A DNA stretch of 64,000 nucleotides, taken from Megamerina dolium (lineage: Eukaryota > Arthropoda > Insecta > Diptera > Megamerinidae). Location of the stretch: assembly GCA_963854835.1 (NCBI GenBank), contig OY978526.1, positions 47,149,140 through 47,213,139 on the forward strand. Reading direction: 5' to 3'. Positions 37,605 to 48,794 of this stretch are shown here, piece by piece; the stretch's first letter is position 1; each line of letters begins with the position of its first letter. The position numbers and the translations under genes are program-made. The notes beneath the pieces are model-generated. The model was not told the DNA's origin and made no database searches. It saw only the letters and a program-made list of their open reading frames with translations.

Positions 37605-38089
37605 CAATGCTTCTGGCTGTTCTTCAATTCAAATACGGCAATTTTGATTGTTCACGTATCCATTCAACCAGAAATGAGCTTCGTCGCTGAACACAATTTA
37701 GTAGGTCGTGTGGCCTCAATTCTTGCACCAGCGAGATGGTCATCAACAACACTGACGGATACAGCTGCGATATTTTCCTCTGTTCGCACTCTATGTATGC
37801 GTGTTGGTGGTTTAATGTCCAATAATGTAAATTTGGTGCGAAATTTAGTCACAAGATTCCGAATATCCGCCTCAGAAGGTCGCCCAAACTGATCATAAAA
37901 CGGAATGCTTAACCGAGCATGAATTTTGATAATAAAATTCAATAATCTGCAAGTGTTGTTCGTTTGTAAGTCGATGAACAAGTTTGACAGTAACATGTTA
38001 CACGAAAACAGCTGAGCTGCCAAAAACAGTGTTGTCAAAAGAAAAATCACTTCTGAGGTATACAGGATGGGCAATATAGTGGGTTTTTT

Positions 38090-38745
38090 TTTAACTATTT
38101 GTTGTTTTTAACATACAGTGACAGCACTTTCCCACTGAAAACCTTGACAGAAAGTCAGTATCATATCTCCGCGGAACGAAATGAATCGTTTTACGGTTGA
38201 ACAACATCTCGGCGTCTATGCTAACAAGCAAAACTGCCGCATTTGGGGATCGGAAAATACGCACGTGGTCTTTGAGAAGCCAATGCATCCTCAGAGAGTG
38301 ACAGTTTTATGCTGATTTTGGAGCGGTGTCATCATTGGCCCATTTCCCTTTTACAATGCTGCTGGAAATAACATTTCGGTCAACGGTGAGCGTAAAAGAC
38401 CATGATAACGATTTATTGTGGCCGGAAATTGAAAATATGGATTTCGACGATCTTTAGTTTCATCAAGATAGCACGCCATACCATAATCGAACTTTTGCGC
38501 ACCAAGTTCGGTAATCGCGTTACCAGCTGTTTCGATGATGTCAAATGGCTACTAGGAGCTCCGATTTGACACTGTTAGACTTTTTTTTGTGAAGTGCTAT
38601 GAAGAACCGATGTTATGCGAACAATTCATTAATGATTCAGGCCCTCGATGATTAGTGAGATAGAGCCAGAAACTGGGTTGATAGTATGCGCTACTGCCAT
38701 CCGAGGCAGCCACATGAATAAAGTCGTGTTCCATAAATAATGGGG
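38090..38745 (+). pseudogene. mariner-like transposase relic, plus strand
   Basis: Broken frames read GVYANKQNCRIWGSENTHVV and EKPMHPQRVTVL near 38210-38310. Then come WSGVIIGPF, NISVNGERKR and, near 38700, a C-terminal-like AATMNKVVFHK. This is the middle and C-terminal part of a mariner related to the DD41D group. There are many stops and indels; the N-terminus is gone. Confidence 0.7.
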
Positions 38746-39239
38746 GTGTTTCTTCTTTCGAACAATCCAATAATATACCACCCCATATATTCCGCTTCTA
38801 TACGCAAATCTGTTCTCTCAGGATTTTGATACAATGGGAGTCACTTGCAATGAGACAATCAAGTCCTTTTGGAAGATTTCTCATTTCTCTATTGAGTGGA
38901 CTTTACTCGAAAATGCTCCTATCGGTCTGTTATGTTTTAATTGAAGGTTATGGCTGGTTGTCACTTTTTCTTTAATTCGACATAAAAAACAGGTATCACA
39001 GATAACAAAGAATATAAAAGTATATAGAAAATAAAAACAAATATTACCCATTGAGATATAACTCTAGCCCTTTTCGAGTGTGATGGTTCGGCGCTTGGGA
39101 CATTGCATTCATCGCTATCATCAGAAACTGAGTTACACATGATGTCCACATGTGACTCCACTTGAGACCAATCATCGCGCACAAATTGAAGAATTGATTT
39201 CCTTGCTGTAGCTATTACCGTTTTCTTTGCAAATAGTTG
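38746..39239. other. Mostly unrecognised; possible continuation of the RNase H relic
   Basis: The minus-strand frame at 38961-39182 starts MRDDWSQVESHVDIM and has an acidic stretch, SDDSDECN. It lies downstream of the RNase H-like piece, but I cannot assign it. Confidence 0.35.
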
Positions 39240-39440
39240 GAAAATGTATAAGAGGATTTTATTGCATCCTTAGCAGCTTTATCCACGAACTCATTGCCAA
39301 TGATTTCTGCATGTCTTGGTATTCGCGTGATTTTAACTTTATTTAGCATTGCAATCAGATGCTGTTAAATTTCTTTTACGAATTCAACGTGGTTTTTAAT
39401 ATTCCGTGGTGCTTCAAATATCTGAAAAACATTAGCGTAT
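39240..39440 (-). pseudogene. RNase H domain relic of a non-LTR retrotransposon
   Basis: The minus strand reads VFQIFEAPRNIKNHVEFVKE, a stop, then VKITRIPRHAEIIGNEFVDK and AAKDAIK. This fits the RNase H motif WIPGHxGIxGNExADxxAK of Jockey/I-group LINEs, with the Trp and Gly positions changed. No adjoining RT was found. Confidence 0.55.
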
Positions 39441-41570
39441 CAAATAGCGGTGTCCACTCCACAAGCTTTCCAGTAAACTTGAAAACATACATGTGTATAT
39501 TATGATGCGCATTAAAAGGTAGCTACCCTCCCTTCGATTTTACACATGTAAAAAATGAACAGCAAGAAAGAAAATGCCATATACTTTGTCATCTTTGTAA
39601 GTATTAGTGCTATAGCATACAAAGTATTAACAAATACTTGGGCAGCATTTCTTATTCAAACAGTTGACATAAACATGTTTTAAAGCATACTTGAGTACGG
39701 ATATTGAACTTGTATCAGTGAAGTTCGACATGAAAGACACAAATGCCAGCAAATATAGTACTAATAGTCCACAGAAAGTCTACATATTGACAAATTAATA
39801 CATAGTAATGCAACGGAGTATAGAGTAGAGTAATATATTTCTAAGATTGATAAAAGGCGTTGGAAAAAGTCGTTTATGAATGACTAAGTGATGTGACCGA
39901 AGAAATATTTAATGTTAGTTTCTAAAGTAATTCCCACAATATGCTTTGGGTTTTTCCTATTTGTTTCCTTCATAGATACAAGCATGTCAGTTTTTAGATG
40001 CTTCCGAAGGGACACTCACATTCGTTACATTCACACAACACAGAACGTTCATTGTAATTGTACAACTGTAATATTACGGAAGAAAGATAGGGAAGTACAA
40101 GAAAAAAATTCGCATATGAATTTCCTGCTTATATGCTACGTATGTAGCTCTTATGACCACTGTCGCCATATTACTCTCTGTGAGCATAGTACAGATGAAG
40201 ATAAATGAGCTTTCTTTTTCAAAATTTTCCCAATATCATTGTGTAAGATATCAAACTGTCTCTCAAACATATTCAATGAACATTTGTCAGAAATGAGTGC
40301 AACGTCTTATCTTAAACTACGAAGAATATGTCATTTCATAGTACGTATAACATCTCATATAATTTAAATTGTATTTTATCCCTTTCAAATGCCAACATAT
40401 TATTGGTATTGGTAAATGCTTAGTGTAACTGTGAATTTAAGATGAACTGGATTCCATGATGTGATTTACAACAATATTTTCTTGAATTTCAAATTAAAAT
40501 CTTAAATCAAATCAGTTTTAGTAAAGGGTCAGAAATTAATTCAATCCCAGCGCTCTCTCTCTCTCTCTCGCTTTCTCTTTCTCCCTCTCTCTCTCTTTCT
40601 CTATCAATGGCTATCTTTTTCTTGAACATATTGATAAATGACCTGCTGCCACTCATTTGTTGTCATGAAATTTGAGCTACAACTATGATGTATAATGTAC
40701 TCGCATTCCATTCATTTGTTTACTTCTATGGCATTTATCCATTAATTTCAAAAAGGTCATATTCTACATTCTTACGTCTGTCTCATATCAAATTCTAAAC
40801 GAATTGCTTATGATATCTAATATAATAGTGTAGTAATCTATTTTAGTTTTTCTCATCGCAATTTGAAGAATGTATTATAATCTATTGGAGTGACTAATGA
40901 TGCGGTACACCAAACTATACACAATAAAATATCGTAGCATATGGCTGGATTTTTCAGAGTTGTTTTTGCAATATACCGTTATTCAATTATGTTGACAAAT
41001 GAAAATGCGTACGAAACCATCGATGTCAGAAGCATTGTTATATTTCTGATTAGAGCTAAAGGGTGTAACTAATATATCGAGCTCATAATCACAATTAATT
41101 GCAATTAGAACTATTTTCTCTTTCTATTTATGTACTAAATACTTTGGCAAAAAGACAACACTCAAAGGAAAAGATAGAAGATTTCATTATTTTTTTGCAA
41201 TTTTGATATTATGATTTCGAATTCTAAATTTTTTGTAAACTCTTTGCGAACTAAAATGATTTCATAAATAAAAAATATTCATATACAATTTATTTGCATA
41301 TTTTACTCGTACTTTTATTAAAGTTTCTCACTAGCAATGGGTTGGTTTGGCTATTATGACATTCACAATACCGTCAGTTAATTGGTTGCTCGTCTGGTTG
41401 GCTGCCATTCATAATTGTTGCTATTTTTGGCGTTTTTCTTTATGGAAGAAAGAATGTAGTGTGTATGTAGTATTCAATTTATTTGGTCTAACTTGACTTA
41501 GTAAACATACGCAAGCGAACACACACATGCACACTCATATGGTGCACAAAAACATACAATACCACACAAT
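39441..41570. other. No recognisable gene; CT repeat at 40552-40602
   Basis: AT-rich DNA with a CT-rich microsatellite of about 50 bp. The 98-codon frame at 39912 has a hydrophobic start but no motif I know; I do not call it a gene. Confidence 0.5.
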
Positions 41571-41638
41571 ATGATATATGAGGCAACATTTACGCAATTG
41601 CACTCACATGTACTGGGGTATTCTGTAAGGGTATATAT
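41571..41638 (+). repeat. 68-bp direct repeat, left copy
   Basis: ATGATATATGAGGCAACATT starts a unit that recurs at 43557-43624 with about four mismatches. Each copy runs into a TA array. The Tc1-like element lies between them. Confidence 0.85.
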
Positions 41639-41885
<247 letters not shown>

Positions 41886-42252
41886 TATTGTGCAAAACTT
41901 AAGCAACTGGCATAGTGCTCTCATTGATTTCAAATTTACTAAAAAATAAAAGCGCTTAGATTGAATGTTTTAATATTTATTTGTTCCTTAATTAAATACA
42001 TAAAAAACAACAACAACAAAAGTTCGGTATTCTTACGAAATTAACTGTAAACAACAAAAAACAAATTATACTCATATTTCATCTGTGCAAAACTTAAGCA
42101 ACTCGGAGTGCAAAGGTGTTCGATATTTCTTTGTTCAGAAAATAACGGATCTTTTTCGGAGTTTTTTCTGCTTTGTGCATTAACATTGATCTAACTCAGT
42201 ACAAACAAGTCTTTCTTAGCGCACAGTTCTTTCAAACATATTGAAATCCAAA

Positions 42253-43319
42253 ATGCAACGTGTCCGTTATAGTCATCAATTTAAGATGAAGGTTACATCG
42301 TTATTTAAGGAAGGAAAACCACAGAATGACATTGCAAAATCATTAAATATCAACAAATCTATGATATCAAGATGGATACGATTATTTGAAAAAACTGGTA
42401 GCGTTACAGATCGAAATTCATGAGAAAGACCCCAAAAAATTTCTTATAGGGAAGCTATTCAAATTAAAAAATTGATTAAAAAAAATCCGTTCATGTCTTC
42501 AAAAGATATAGTAAATACTCTTAATTTAAATGTCTATTCAAGCACAGTAAGAAGGCATTTGATTAAAATTGGTTTAAAAAGCTACAAAGCGGTAAAGAAA
42601 CCAATTTTCTTACACCAAAACATGTAAAAAAAAGGTATGTTTGGTTTAATGCCTTTAAAACAAAAACAACAACATATATTTTTTTTTCCAGACTTGAATT
42701 TGCTAAGAAGTACGTGGGCTGGTCCATAAAAAAGTGGTTTGGCGTACTGTTCAGTGATGAAGTTAAAATAAATTTATTTAATTCAGACGGAATAATAAGA
42801 GTTCGACATGCGAAAGGTGAAGGCCTCAATCCGCGATACTGTAAAAAGACTGTAAAGCATGGAGGAGGGAACGTCATGGTGTTAGCGTGTTTTTCGGGGA
42901 GTGGACTTGGTCCGTTGCATAGGATTGACCACAAAATGGACAGATTTATGTATAAGGACATCTTAGAAACTGCAATGTTGCCTTTTGCGGAATGGAATAT
43001 GCCACTTCGATGGGTGTTTCAGCACGACAATGATCCGAAACACACATCGAAGTTTGTGAAGGATTGGCTACAGTCAAATAAGATTCAAGTGCTTGATTGG
43101 CCGGCACAATCGCCCGACTTGAATCCTATTGAAAATTTGTTTTCAATTTTAAAACGAGGCTTGGGCTCAAAGCGCTCTAAAAATAAAGACGAACTATTTT
43201 TAGGCCTCAAAACTGAATGGGAAAATATAAATAAATCATATTTAACGAAATTAGTAGCTTCTATTCCCAAAAGGTGTGCTGCAGTAATTAAAAATAAGGG
43301 ATACTACACAAAATATTAA
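42253..43319 (+). pseudogene. Tc1-like DD34E transposase, intron-containing, two lesions
   Basis: The enzyme would cut and paste its own element. It starts MQRVRYSHQFKMKVTSLFKE with a paired-type helix-turn-helix (NDIAKSLNINKSMISRWIRL), then a TGA at 42421-42423 just before ERPQKIS. The second helix-turn-helix ends SSTVRRHLIKIGLKSYKAV. A one-base indel near 42603 shifts the frame to NFLTPKHVKKR. After the intron come LEFAKKYVGWS, LFSDEVKINLF (first D), VFQHDNDPKHTS (second D) and SPDLNPIENLF (Glu). The spacing is DD34E, and the protein ends YYTKY with TAA at 43317-43319. About 340 residues are expected, which is normal for Tc1. One stop and one frameshift separate it from an open frame. Confidence 0.88.
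42635..42691 (+). other. Predicted 57-bp intron in the Tc1-like transposase
   Basis: It begins GTATGT and ends in a T-rich tract plus CCAG. Removing it joins HVKK plus a split Arg codon (AG/A) to LEFAKKYVGW, the continuous Tc1 consensus order. Left in place it introduces stops. Minos also has a short transposase intron (known), but the sequences differ. Confidence 0.75.
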
Positions 43320-43556
43320 AAGTTGCTTAAGTTTTGCACAGATGAAATATGAGTATAATTTGTTTTTTGTTGTTTACAGTTAATTTCGTAAGAATACCGA
43401 ACTTTTGTTGTTGTTGTTTTTTATGTATTTAATGAAGGAACAAATAAATATTAAAACATTCAATCTAAGCGCTTTTATTTTTTAGTAAATTTGAAATCAA
43501 TGAGAGCACTATGCCAGTTGCTTAAGTTTTGCACAATACTGTATATATATATATAT

Positions 43557-43624
43557 ATGATATATGAGGCAACATTTACGAAATTGCACGCACCTGTACT
43601 GGGGTATTTTGTAAGGGTATATAT
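43557..43624 (+). repeat. 68-bp direct repeat, right copy
   Basis: Second copy of the unit at 41571-41638. It follows a short TA run after the Tc1 right end and precedes another TA run where mariner copy R2 inserted. Confidence 0.85.
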
Positions 43625-43648
43625 ATATATATATACAATATATATATA

Positions 43649-44950
43649 AAGGGTTATCCATTTTGCGGTTTCAAAAGTAAATGTAAATAAAACACATATA
43701 AAATATTTTTTATCATGATATTTCTTTTTTATTGTAAAGTTTGAACGTTGACATTATGTGTGAAATACTACATCATGTAAATGACCATCACGCGAATTGT
43801 TGCCTGCATCGATTCTTTTGATGTAATTTTCGACCACTTGTTGACACATATTGGGCGGTATCTCAGCCATAACGTGACGAATGTTGGTTTTTAGGTACTC
43901 AAGAGTTAAAGGTTTATCTGCATAAACACGGTCTTTCGCGTAGCCCCACAAAAAAAAGTCAAGCGGTGTCAAATCGCATGATCTTGGTGGCCACTTGATA
44001 TCGCCACGACGAGAAATTACGCGGCCAGAAAATTTCTCTTGCAATAAAGCCATATTCGCTCGAGTTGTGTGGCATGTGGCACCGTCTTGTTGAAACCACA
44101 TATTCTGTAAGTCGTATTCTTCAATAGCAGGCAAAAAAAAAAGTCGGTTATCATATGACCATAACGCTCCGAATTGACGGTGACAGTCGTTCCATCGTCG
44201 TTTTCGAAGAAGTAAGGTCCAATCACACCTCCGGACTAAAGAGCGCTCCAAGCAGTGACTTTTTGTGGATGTAGTGGCCTCTCTTCAATTACTTGAGGAT
44301 TCTCAGAACCCCAAATACGACAATTTTGTTTGTTAACATACCCACCGAGTGAGAAATGTGCCTTGTCGCTGAAGAAAATTTTGTCCGAAAAATCGCCGTC
44401 CACCGCCTGTTGTTCAAGCACCCATTCGACGTATCTACGACGTTGTGAATGGTCAGCTGGCTTCAGTTGTTGTGTGAGCTGGATTTTATATGGATGTAGG
44501 TGTAGATCCAAATGCAAAATACGCCATAATGTGCCGTAAGACAGTCCTAATTCCTGAGAACGACGAGGAATCGACACATTCGGGTCTTCGGCAACACTTT
44601 CACTTACAGCAGCGATATTTTCGGTGGTACGAGCGAAACGATGATGCACAGGCCTTACAATATCTGTAACCGATCCAGTCTCTTCATATTTCTTCACAAT
44701 TTTGCCAATTGCTAGCGTAGTTGGACGATTATGTAAAACATAATTTCCTCTTAAAGCACGATATGTGGCTGTGTCAGAATCACCATTTTTGTAGTAGGTT
44801 TTTACAATTTTAATGAGTTGTGCGATAGTTAAGCGATCCATTTTCGTAAATGTCAGACTTTGAACTGAAAAAGAAAGAAATTTTTTTAACAACTCAGTTT
44901 GTCAGATGTCGAATTCTAGCCCTATGCTTTTGAAACCGCGAAATGGATAA
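43649..44950 (-). mobile_element. DD41D (rosa-like) mariner, copy R2
   Basis: The 3' inverted repeat AAGGGTTATCCATTTTGCGG starts at 43649 after a TA. The 5' end keeps CCGCGAAATGGATAA but then diverges at about 44950, so the last bases of that repeat are lost. The full-length transposase region lies between. Confidence 0.88.
43754..44841 (-). pseudogene. DD41D mariner transposase, copy R2 (one stop, one frameshift)
   Basis: Starts at ATG 44841 with MDRLTIAQLIKIVKTYYKNG. It keeps IGKIVKKYEETGSVTDIVRP, which copy R4 lacks. Catalytic regions are FFSDKAHFSLGG (first D, with Glu changed to Lys beside it), FQQDGATCHTT and SCDLTPLDFFLWG. In the last, 41 residues separate the second D from the D of PLDFF. 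A TGG codon in ALWSGG has become TAG at about 44236-44238. An A run near 44133 has 10 instead of 8 bases and shifts the frame. It ends VVFHT at 43754. Confidence 0.88.
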
Positions 44951-44961
44951 GCAAGCGAAAT

Positions 44962-44993
44962 GGCAATTTCACGTAAGATTACGTGAAATTGCC
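44962..44993. repeat. Perfect hairpin, 15-bp arms, 2-nt spacer
   Basis: Arms GGCAATTTCACGTAA and TTACGTGAAATTGCC are exact inverted copies separated by GA. It starts 12 bp beyond the broken end of mariner copy R2. Confidence 0.9.
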
Positions 44994-45249
44994 TGCATAT
45001 AGTAGAATATTGGAAAACTGGAAGTGCAGAAAGGTTTCAAATTAAACCGCTAAGCAAACAAATTTTTGGTGCATATTATATACCTATTATATAAATGATA
45101 AGAATATAAATGATAATTAAATGTAATATGATGCATTATGTATCAATACAAAAAAAAAAATTAAAAAGTATGTACAATCAAAAGTGACCTTGTCTTTATT
45201 TTTCTTGCAAACGTATCTAAATTTCATAAAATAAATACTACTATAGAAA

Positions 45250-45283
45250 CATCTATACCATTTCCGACGAAATGGTATAGATG
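45250..45283. repeat. Perfect hairpin, 15-bp arms, 4-nt loop
   Basis: CATCTATACCATTTC pairs with GAAATGGTATAGATG around a CGAC loop. Nothing else is recognised between 44994 and 45454. Confidence 0.9.
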
Positions 45284-45454
45284 CCTTTCGACGTGGGAAA
45301 TACGGGTGAGTAATCCAACCGAGTTTTCTGTACATATGTATGTGTAAATGTACGCTTTTGTACTTACGTTTAAAGAAATAATATCAAGGTCTCTTTAAGT
45401 TAATTTTTGCAAATAATTTTTAATTTAAATGCATAATTAAAGTTTATTAATATT

Positions 45455-45590
45455 TGTTGAAACTGAGTTTATTATACTTTAGTTTTAATATTTCTAGCAA
45501 TCGTTATTTTTGATTTTTGGAATTATGTATGTCACTGAAGAAAATTTTAATATAAAATTTTCTTCATTCTTAAATTACTGTTCTGCTGAT
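45455..45590 (+). repeat. 5' LTR fragment of the copia element
   Basis: Begins TGTTGAAACTGAG and shares CTTTAGTTTTAATATTTCTA with the 3' LTR start at 48739. It is interrupted after about 136 bp by SINE copy F, so its right end is unseen. Confidence 0.7.
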
Positions 45591-45954
45591 TAAATAAATA
45601 AATAAATATGTGGCACATAAAGCCCCAAAGGGCTCATTGGCCGAGCTTCTCTTCCATTACTGTTGTGCGTCTTAAATTTTGGACAATATTAGAAGGGACC
45701 TACTTACTTTAGCCGGTTCCGAACGGCAGAACACTTGTGACATCACTTTTTCTGAGCTTTGTCACAGAGTTCTTTAAGAAGCTTTTTCATGGCAAGTTGT
45801 TACTGTCGGAAGAATTGCCAATTGCTTGCCGACAGGTGGGTACCGTTCGAAAGAAAAATCTTAACGATATAAAATTTGTTATGCATCAGCCGGGGATTGA
45901 ACCACGACCTACAGATCAGAAGGCAAACACACTAACCACTGAGCTACGGCACCC
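45591..45954 (-). mobile_element. tRNA-derived SINE, copy F
   Basis: Complete minus-strand copy. In reverse complement it has the head GGGTGCCGTAGCTCAGTGGT, a B-box-like GGTCGTGGTTCAATCCC, the family body and the 3' TTTA tail (seen as AAATAAAT at 45591). It lies between the copia 5' LTR fragment and the surviving pol. By chance its minus sequence is open and fuses in frame with copia, giving a false N-terminus. Confidence 0.88.
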
Positions 45955-48731
45955 ACTAGGAAATCTTTACGAGTTGGAAATTGAAATTTGCAAGCACAAT
46001 GCAAATTTGTGGCATACAGATAAAGCTTCATTGTGGCATAAACGCTTAGGTCATATTGGTCAACAAGGTTTGGATCAATTAGGCAAGATGAAACTTATTC
46101 CAACAAAAAATTTAAATATAAAACTTGGATTGTGTGGTGTATGCGTTGAAGGTAAACAAACTCGTGAACACTTTAATGATACACGAGGCAAAGCAACCAG
46201 AACATTGGAACGAATGCATTCAGATGTTTGTGGGCCTATAGATCCAGTAGCTAGAGACGGTTTAAGATATTTCGTCTCTTTCATAAACGACTTTACTCAT
46301 TTTGCAATGATATTCAAAATTAAAAAGAAATCACAAGTATTTGATTCGTTAAAAGAATATGAAGCATTATTATCTGCAATGTTTGGAACTAAAATTTCAA
46401 AACTAAGTACTGATCAAGGACGTGAGTACTGTTCGAAAAATCAAGAAAATTGGTATAAACAAAAAGGTATTCAACTGGAGACTACTATTGCGTATACCCC
46501 ACAACAGAATGGCGTGTCAGAACGCTTTAATAGAACACTAGCTGAAAGAATTAGAGCAATGTTAGTGGAATCACAAGTGCCAAAGAATTTCTGGAATGAT
46601 GCAGCACTCACGGCAGTATATTTACTATGTTTACTATTTAGATGTCCAACGCATGCTTTGGAGAAGTTAACAACTCCAGCTGAAAAATGGTATGGAAGCA
46701 AACCTGGTTTAAATAAGCTGCGCATATTTGGTTGTAAAGCCTATGCCTGGATTCCAAAACAATGCCGTAAGAAGTTTGACTCCAAGAGTCGAAAAGCAAT
46801 AATGCTGGGATATGTTCCAAATGGCTACAAACTTTGGGATATAAATCAACAAAGGGTAGTAACAGCACGTGATGTTACATTTGATGAGTTTTCCTTTCCC
46901 TACAAAGACGTCGTGGAAAAGCAACATGAACAACAAATTATAATTCGTAGCAGCTACGAGCAAGAAGGAGAACATGAAAGAATTGCTCTTGCTGAACCGG
47001 AAAATAAAAATTTTGATTTAAACGGTAATGCAGAATCTGATGAAATTTTTGAAGATGCTGTGCCTCAGCAATCCAATAATATTGCAACCGAAGAACTACT
47101 ACCAATAGTCGAAATCTCGCCACCACCAGAGGTAAGGAGGAGCGCAAGGGGACATCACTTACCAAACAGGTTATTAGATTATATTACTGGATCTAAGGCA
47201 AATTTTGCCATGGTTGAAGACGCATCTACTCCACAAAGTTATGAGTGATACTGGCAACTGGCTAGAAGCGATTAACGATGAATTTGTGTCTATGGAGAAA
47301 AATAACGTTTGGAAACTTGTTGATAAACCTACTAACGTCAAGCCTTTGAAAGCGAAATGGGTGTTTCGCCTGATGGAAGATGAAAATGGAAATCTTTTGA
47401 AGTACAAAGCTAGATTGGTAGCTAAAGGTTTTTTGCAGAAGTATGGCATTGATTATAATGAAACCTATGCTCCAGTTGCAAAGTTGAGCACTATTCGTAT
47501 TGTATTAGCCGTAGGAGTAAAACGAAATTACCATTTTCATCAACTAGATGCCAAAACAGCATTTTTGCATGGGGATTTGAAAGAAGATATTTTTATGGAG
47601 TTACCACAAGGTTTTACAGCAGAAATGCGGATGGTACTCAAGCTCAAAAAATCTTTATATGGACTGAATCAATCACCACGATGTTGGAACGAGAAACCTA
47701 ATGATGCTATGTTAGCACTAGGTTTTACGCGTTCACGTCATGACTACTGCCTCTATACAAAAATTAGCGATCAAGATATCTTAATAGTCATTTTATATGT
47801 CGACGATCTGCTAATTTCTGGTGCTCAGCTGTCATCTATTGAGAAACTTAAAGAAGATTTTTCGAAACGTTTTGAGATGTCAGACTGTGGAGCTTTAAAA
47901 TATTTTTTAGGCATGAAAATCGAGCATTACAAGAGTGGCTTAAGAATATCTCAAGAAACTCGTTTACGGAAGCTTTTAAGTAAATTTGGTATGTTGGACT
48001 GCAACTCTGTTAAAAGTCCAATGGAAAAAGGCTTGTAATTGGAAGCAACGAAAAATGAAGGTTTTGATAAGCCATATCGAGACTTGTTGGGAAGCCTAAT
48101 GTACATCATGCTGTGCTCGAGACCAGATATATGTTTTGGTGTATCTTATATGGGTCGCTTTCAACAAAATCCATCGAAGTCTCATTGGCAGCATCTAAAG
48201 AGAATTGTAAGATATCTTAAAGGAACATTATGTTTGAAGCTGGAATATCAGTCAGTAGATACTTTTCCAATTGTGGGCTATGCTGATGCAGATTGGGCTG
48301 CTGACATTAATGATCGAAAGTCAGTTAACGGTTATGTTTTTAAAATATATGGATCAACTGTGTCATGGTCAACTAGAAAGCAGACGACAGTTGCAACATC
48401 ATCGAGTGAAGCAGAATATGTTGCTTTAAGCTCAGCAGTTACCGAGGCAATATGGATACGTGGTATTATGAAAGATTTAAGTGAAATTGATTCGCAACCA
48501 GTATTTATCTATGAAGACAATCGTGGTTGTGTTGGAATGGCAAATAACCTTGAAAGCAATCGTGCTAAAAACATTGATATTAAGCACCACTTTATACGAG
48601 ATAACATCATCAATGGAACTGTCAAAGTAGAGTCAATTGAATCAAAGAACCAACAAGCAGATATTTTTACAACGGCTACAGATATAGCAACGTTTAATAA
48701 GATGCGCAGAAGCCTAGGACTGAACGATTGA
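45955..48731 (+). pseudogene. copia-type pol: integrase, reverse transcriptase, RNase H
   Basis: Coding starts in the gag pre-integrase domain (NLYELEIE, then WHKRLGHIGQQGL and LCGVCVEGK, an HHCC zinc site). The integrase core has HSDVCGPI (D), LSTDQGREY (D) and TPQQNGVSERFNRT (E). Copia order IN before RT follows. RT has KAKWVFRLMEDENGN, HQLDAKTAFLHGDL and the VDD box in ILYVDDLLISG. RNase H has GYADADWA, ATSSSEAEYVALS, YEDNRG and KNIDIKHHF. An indel near 47245 shifts from frame 45737-47248 to 47205-48038, and a TAA lies at 48036-48038. Gag and protease are absent. No nucleocapsid is seen. It is defective but little decayed. Confidence 0.9.
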
Positions 48732-48738
48732 GAGGGGG
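48731..48738 (+). promoter_or_regulatory. Polypurine tract of the copia element
   Basis: AGAGGGGG directly precedes the 3' LTR start TGTTGAAAC, where plus-strand DNA synthesis would be primed. Confidence 0.75.
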
Positions 48739-48794
48739 TGTTGAAACTCAGTACTTTAGTTTTAATATTTCTACCAAACCTTAAAGGTAAATTT
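48739..48794 (+). repeat. 3' LTR start of the copia element
   Basis: TGTTGAAACTCAGTAC and CTTTAGTTTTAATATTTCTA match the 5' LTR fragment, apart from an 8-bp or so indel. It is cut short by SINE copy G. Confidence 0.7.

Larger units (their letters stand above)
35221..38058 (-). mobile_element. mariner-family element interrupted by a LINE and a SINE
   Basis: The minus strand carries transposase parts in order. N-terminal pieces lie at about 38000-37664 (FGRPSEADIRNLVTKFRTKF, TRIHRVRTEENIAAVS). A middle part at 37210-36950 reads LWAGGIIGPYFF, NVTVNGERYR, NMWFQQ and QLRDGFGEQF. The C-terminus at 35525-35330 reads GYVKAHDKPATFDALEANVE, LERVCQNWTQGMNHLRRSRG and HLHEIIFKY. Between them sit LINE family C (35530-36949) and SINE copy E (37221-37591). 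Ends resemble CAGGGTGATTTTTTAAC on one side and TCAGAAGTGATTTTTC on the other. About 30 residues around the third catalytic D are missing at the LINE junction. The ends are approximate. Confidence 0.75.

Noticed and set aside
44962..45283. Helitron 3' end based on the hairpins
   Set aside because: No CTRR follows either hairpin at the expected distance and no Rep/helicase motif is nearby.
45737..45954. First 73 codons of the copia-containing frame
   Set aside because: The DNA is an antisense SINE copy, not copia coding sequence.
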